A DNA stretch of 64,000 bases, taken from assembly GCF_000227135.1 (NCBI RefSeq), contig NC_018251.1, positions 778,568-842,567 of the forward strand, read 5' to 3'. Origin of the DNA: Leishmania donovani (taxonomy: Eukaryota; Euglenozoa; Kinetoplastea; Trypanosomatida; Trypanosomatidae). The notes under the pieces are model-generated. The model was not told the origin of the DNA and searched no databases. It saw only the letters and a program-made list of their open reading frames with translations. The position numbers and the translations under genes were made by a program. Below are positions 61,005-64,000 of this stretch, one piece after another; the stretch's first letter is position 1, and each line of letters begins with the position of its first letter.

Positions 61005-61748
61005 TCAAACCTCAGTCAACATGTGCACCACACGGTGTGGCAAGCTGGACTTTAACTGCTCCCGTGATTCCGGCGACTTGAGCATGAGTGTGGCGCGGCT
61101 GTGCGCTGGCACCACTGTCTTTCCGCTAAGCGCATTATTCTCCATAAGCTCCTTCAATGAGTTCGCCACTCGCTTCACTGCTTCGGGGGTAGTCACCCAT
61201 ACCACACAGCGGCTGCGACGGCCCTTGAAAGGCGCTACCAACGCCGCCCTGAGCTGATCGACCGACTCGAAGGGTCCGGGCAGCGTAACGACAGCGCTGC
61301 CGCTGCACTGAGTCGCAAACGCCAGTGAGTCCAGCCCCTTCTCCTCTGTTCGCCAGTGGACCCCGCTCACCCCGGTGCGACGGCTGAGGACTGCTTTTGC
61401 CAACCGATTGGAGGTAGAAGCCACCACTGCGCACGAGCACGGATGCCGCTCCCGCGGGGAGGCATACCCACTAGGTGAGAGCAGCACCACAAGACGCGCC
61501 GCTACGAGAGCCAACGCAACAGTTAGCAGGGCAATGCACCACCACTTGTAACGTCGAACGAAACCCGCGGCCTTTTCTACTAGCCCCTCGACACTTCGTT
61601 TTGCCTCTGCTCTCGCGGACAGGCTGCGCTGTTTGTTTTTTTTCTCAGCAGCATTCACGCTACCTCTCGGCGACTGCGATGTCGCTGCTGCATCGTGTGT
61701 GCGGCCTCGCGTCGCAGCCTTGGACCCGCTTCGCGTTTTGGGTGCCAT
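61005..61748 (-). CDS. Single-pass membrane protein of unknown function
   Basis: The 247-residue protein starts MAPKTRSGSKAATRGRTHD, very basic and Ser/Thr-rich for about 65 residues. A transmembrane segment follows (WWCIALLTVALALVAARLVVLL, about 71-92). After it comes a compact alpha/beta-looking domain of about 145 residues (SCAVVASTSNRLAKAVLSR, then SAVVTLPGPFESVDQLRAAL and CVVWVTTPEAVKRVANSL). No cleavable signal peptide is seen, so a type II topology is likely. The layout, basic tail, one membrane span and lumenal domain, is like nuclear-envelope torsin activators, but that is speculation. Start is the ATG at 61748; upstream codons are UTR-like. Confidence 0.78.
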   Translation of the reverse strand: MAPKTRSGSKAATRGRTHDAAATSQSPRGSVNAAEKKNKQRSLSARAEAKRSVEGLVEKAAGFVRRYKWWCIALLTVALALVAARLVVLLSPSGYASPRERHPCSCAVVASTSNRLAKAVLSRRTGVSGVHWRTEEKGLDSLAFATQCSGSAVVTLPGPFESVDQLRAALVAPFKGRRSRCVVWVTTPEAVKRVANSLKELMENNALSGKTVVPAHSRATLMLKSPESREQLKSSLPHRVVHMLTEV

Positions 61749-62429
61749 CTCTCTCCATCTCACACAAACACAGAGACGGCCAACAGCAGTTCCGCCAAGA
61801 GCCGCTCTCAACCGCACCCTTCGCGTGTATCTCCTCTGCCGCGCCGAAAATGATGCGCGCCGGCTGGGACGCAGAAGAGAAGAGTGAGGGAGCGAGAGAG
61901 ACATTGAGAGAACGCGGAAAGACAGACAACTCGCGCGCCATCAGATAAGTGCGTCAAGGCAGCATGATCAGCAGCGTCGACCTCGAAGGCAAGGAGGGGA
62001 AGTCGCAGATGCATCAGGTGCATATGACTGCCGTAGCTCCTGCTCCACGTGGAGTGTTGAGACACGTGCAATGGAGTTGCTTGTGCACGCGTGTGTGGAG
62101 ACGCTCCAACACAACTCACCACAGCAGTGCGGCGTGATGCAGGCGGCCGTGGGGAGCGAAGTGTCTCTATTTTTCACATGCGCATGTGTTCGTTATCCCG
62201 CACTGTCCATGTAAGGGGAGAAGACGATGCGCGGGCGCCAACGGCGAAACGAGACAGAGAGAGCGGAGGAGGAACGAGGGACCGAAAGGAAGGGGCACGG
62301 CGCAAAGGCACTCCCAAGAAACATTCGTGATCATGTGCTTGTGTGAAGAGTTAGAAGAAAGAAAGGACAAGCGGCACATGGCGCAGCGCATCACTCTCTC
62401 TACGCGTGCGCACTTTTGAGGGTTCGCAG
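61749..62429. other. Intergenic: PPR gene 3' UTR and membrane protein gene 5' UTR
   Basis: About 0.7 kb. No gene or repeat seen. Confidence 0.55.
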
Positions 62430-63170
62430 TCACCACTCTGGCGGAAAAAGACGCTTCGAGGCGTCGAGCGAGGGCAGTGCGCCGTGTGCCTTGTCACTTG
62501 CGGACAGTAGCGGTCTTGAAAATGCCGCCAGTCTCTCGTGGCGCCGTCCCAGATCCTCGATAGCCAGCATCGCGCATTGTGACGGGGCCCATTGCTCGCT
62601 GTGCATATTATGGACAAGCTCCATGGCGTAGGCGGCATCATCCTCAGCGTTGCATGCTTCCAGTAGATGCGTGTAGGTGTACGGAAGAAACGGCACCTGG
62701 TCCGCCTGCTGCTGCCTCCCAGCCGCGATGGCGCCCTTGGCATTGCCGCTCTCTTGCCGCGCGCGGATCAGCGCCAGGTGGCAAACGCTGTCTAGCAGCA
62801 TCGTCTTGTGAAAAGTGGCAAAGATGTTCTCCACTTCGTCATAGTGCTTCCCTTCAACGCACGCCGCCAGCGCGCAGCCAACGCCGACCACATCAGGACG
62901 CACGTTCTCCCGCTTCATCTGCTTGAGCACCTGCAGTGATTGCGCCCATGCCCCAGGGTGAACACACTGTCGCAGGATGGAAGTAAAGTGGCTCACGTTC
63001 ATGGCGACCCCTTCCTGACGCGCCGTGTGCCACAACTCCACTGCGCGGAACCAGTTATTCGCACTCGGATCCAGAAGCTCTTGTTGGAGGGCGTACACGT
63101 GGCCAAACTGGTGCATCCAGCCTCCGCCGTAGCGAGGGAACAGTCCCTGACCAGAGGTGGGCGGATGCAT
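62430..63170 (-). CDS. Pentatricopeptide-repeat (PPR) protein
   Basis: PPR proteins bind RNA and in trypanosomatids mostly act in the mitochondrion or its ribosome. The 246-residue protein contains several helix-turn-helix repeats of about 35 residues: the segment NVSHFTSILRQCVHPGAWAQ then SLQVLKQMKRENVRPD is a textbook PPR unit, followed by VVGVGCALAACVEGKHYDEV and later PYTYTHLLEACNAEDDAAYA. There are probably four or five repeats. No strong mitochondrial presequence is visible (MHPPTSGQGLFPRYGG). The start is supported by a pyrimidine tract and AG just upstream of 63170; the further-upstream GTG at 63248 is not used. Confidence 0.87.
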   Translation of the reverse strand: MHPPTSGQGLFPRYGGGWMHQFGHVYALQQELLDPSANNWFRAVELWHTARQEGVAMNVSHFTSILRQCVHPGAWAQSLQVLKQMKRENVRPDVVGVGCALAACVEGKHYDEVENIFATFHKTMLLDSVCHLALIRARQESGNAKGAIAAGRQQQADQVPFLPYTYTHLLEACNAEDDAAYAMELVHNMHSEQWAPSQCAMLAIEDLGRRHERLAAFSRPLLSASDKAHGALPSLDASKRLFPPEW

Positions 63171-64000
63171 GAGCAGACTGAAAGCAACGGGGGGGGGGGA
63201 GGCGACACGTCCAGGGACAGGCGGTTTTCTGCTCTTGGCATAACACACGGCGATCCGGTCGACGCTTCCGTGTAGGCAGACAGCTTGCCGTGCTGCAGTC
63301 GATCTGCCTGCTAGTGAGGTAGGTGAGCCTGCGACTGCTCGGCCGAATGAGGGGTGGAGGGAGGTTGCACGCCCAGTTGCACAGCAGCTGATGGCACACG
63401 CCTGAGACTACCGAGAAACATGTAAGAAAAAGAGAGGGAGAAGGGAGGGGGGCAGCCAAAACAAAACGGGCGGAGATGAGATGGAGATGCAGAAGGTTAG
63501 GTACAGGAAACAAAAGACCACTAGCATGGCGCAAGCCGAGTTAGTGTGGAAGATGGAGAGGGTTCAGAGAGTAAGAAGGTTGTACTCTCTCCTCATACTC
63601 CGTGTACACACACACACACAAACACAGCACGGGCAACGATCACCAGCTCTTCGGACCATCACTGCGCCCCATAGCGGCAGCGCTGCCGGTGCGTCAGTGC
63701 TGCATATCAGCCTTTGCACATTTGTTTGTGGCTTTGGGGAACCGCAGTGTGAAACGAACTCGTGACACACAATCGCTTACAGCCACACAAGTAAAAATAA
63801 AGCAAAAAAAAAAAACAGAACAAGCAAGCTTCCCTCTTGGCTTTCATGGAGACGGTAGGAAAACGCACGACCACAGCAACGCCGCGTCGCTGGCACAGAC
63901 AGACACACGGATCACAGCACATGTTGGTCACTCAGTCTCCGGTCCGACGAAAACGCGCATCACCCTGTAGCGTTATGTATGTGTGTGCGCGCGGGGGGGG
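63171..64000. other. Intergenic to right edge
   Basis: About 0.8 kb. It holds the PPR 5' region, a CA run at 63605-63620 and an A run at 63805-63816. The next gene to the right is not reached. No gene is seen. Confidence 0.5.
63178..63179 (-). promoter_or_regulatory. Probable spliced-leader acceptor AG, PPR gene
   Basis: Minus strand reads CCCCCCCCGTTGCTTTCAG and the ATG follows 7 bases later. This is one of the cleanest acceptor sites in the window. Confidence 0.6.

Overview
This is a protist window and almost certainly a Leishmania chromosome segment. The evidence is that every well-supported gene lies on the minus strand, the coding regions have no introns, and codons end mostly in G or C. 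Pyrimidine-rich tracts followed by AG precede several start codons, as expected for spliced-leader trans-splicing. The proteins are typical of trypanosomatids, for example a transketolase ending in the glycosomal signal SKM. From memory of Leishmania maps, the gene set matches chromosome 24; that is a recollection, not a search. Transcription runs from right to left, so coordinates fall along the transcript. The species cannot be fixed from sequence alone.

Layout from left to right. The first 2.4 kb hold the N-terminal part of a class III PI 3-kinase (VPS34), cut by the window edge just inside its kinase domain. Next come tubulin folding cofactor D, an HSD10-like short-chain dehydrogenase and a BolA-like protein. 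A small hypothetical gene follows, whose frame continues beyond two closely spaced amber codons. Ribosomal protein L26 is split by an assembly gap, then come transketolase and two copies of ribosomal protein S8, the second broken by a gap. The middle holds a kelch protein, a protein with a predicted RNA polymerase CTD-interacting domain, HMG-CoA synthase, and a large uncharacterised helical protein with weak resemblance to MUN domains. Then follow a UBE2C-like E2, an adjacent E2 variant that lacks the catalytic site, a small possibly myristoylated protein, a glycerophosphodiester phosphodiesterase, a syndetin/VPS50-like protein, a 1438-residue coiled-coil protein, a single-pass membrane protein and a PPR protein.

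A dispersed repeat of about 0.6 kb occurs at four intergenic loci (8.3, 12.7, 19.4-21.1 and 41.7 kb). It resembles the SIDER class of short degenerate retroposons; the 19-21 kb locus is inverted and tandemly duplicated. All six runs of N fall in or beside repeated sequence (this repeat, L26, S8). At four of them the bases right of the gap repeat the bases left of it, so copy numbers there are unresolved.

The genes do not form one pathway. They are a housekeeping mix of translation, pentose phosphate and isoprenoid metabolism, ubiquitin transfer and tubulin folding. A membrane-trafficking element is notable: VPS34 and the syndetin-like protein, and less certainly the MUN-like protein and the FTS-like E2 variant. 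I saw no CRISPR array, tRNA or rRNA gene. No wholly new system is evident. The items most worth a second look are the amber-interrupted small gene, a degraded plus-strand coding relic near 48 kb, the two end types of the repeat family, and an S8 duplication block that begins close to the splice acceptor.
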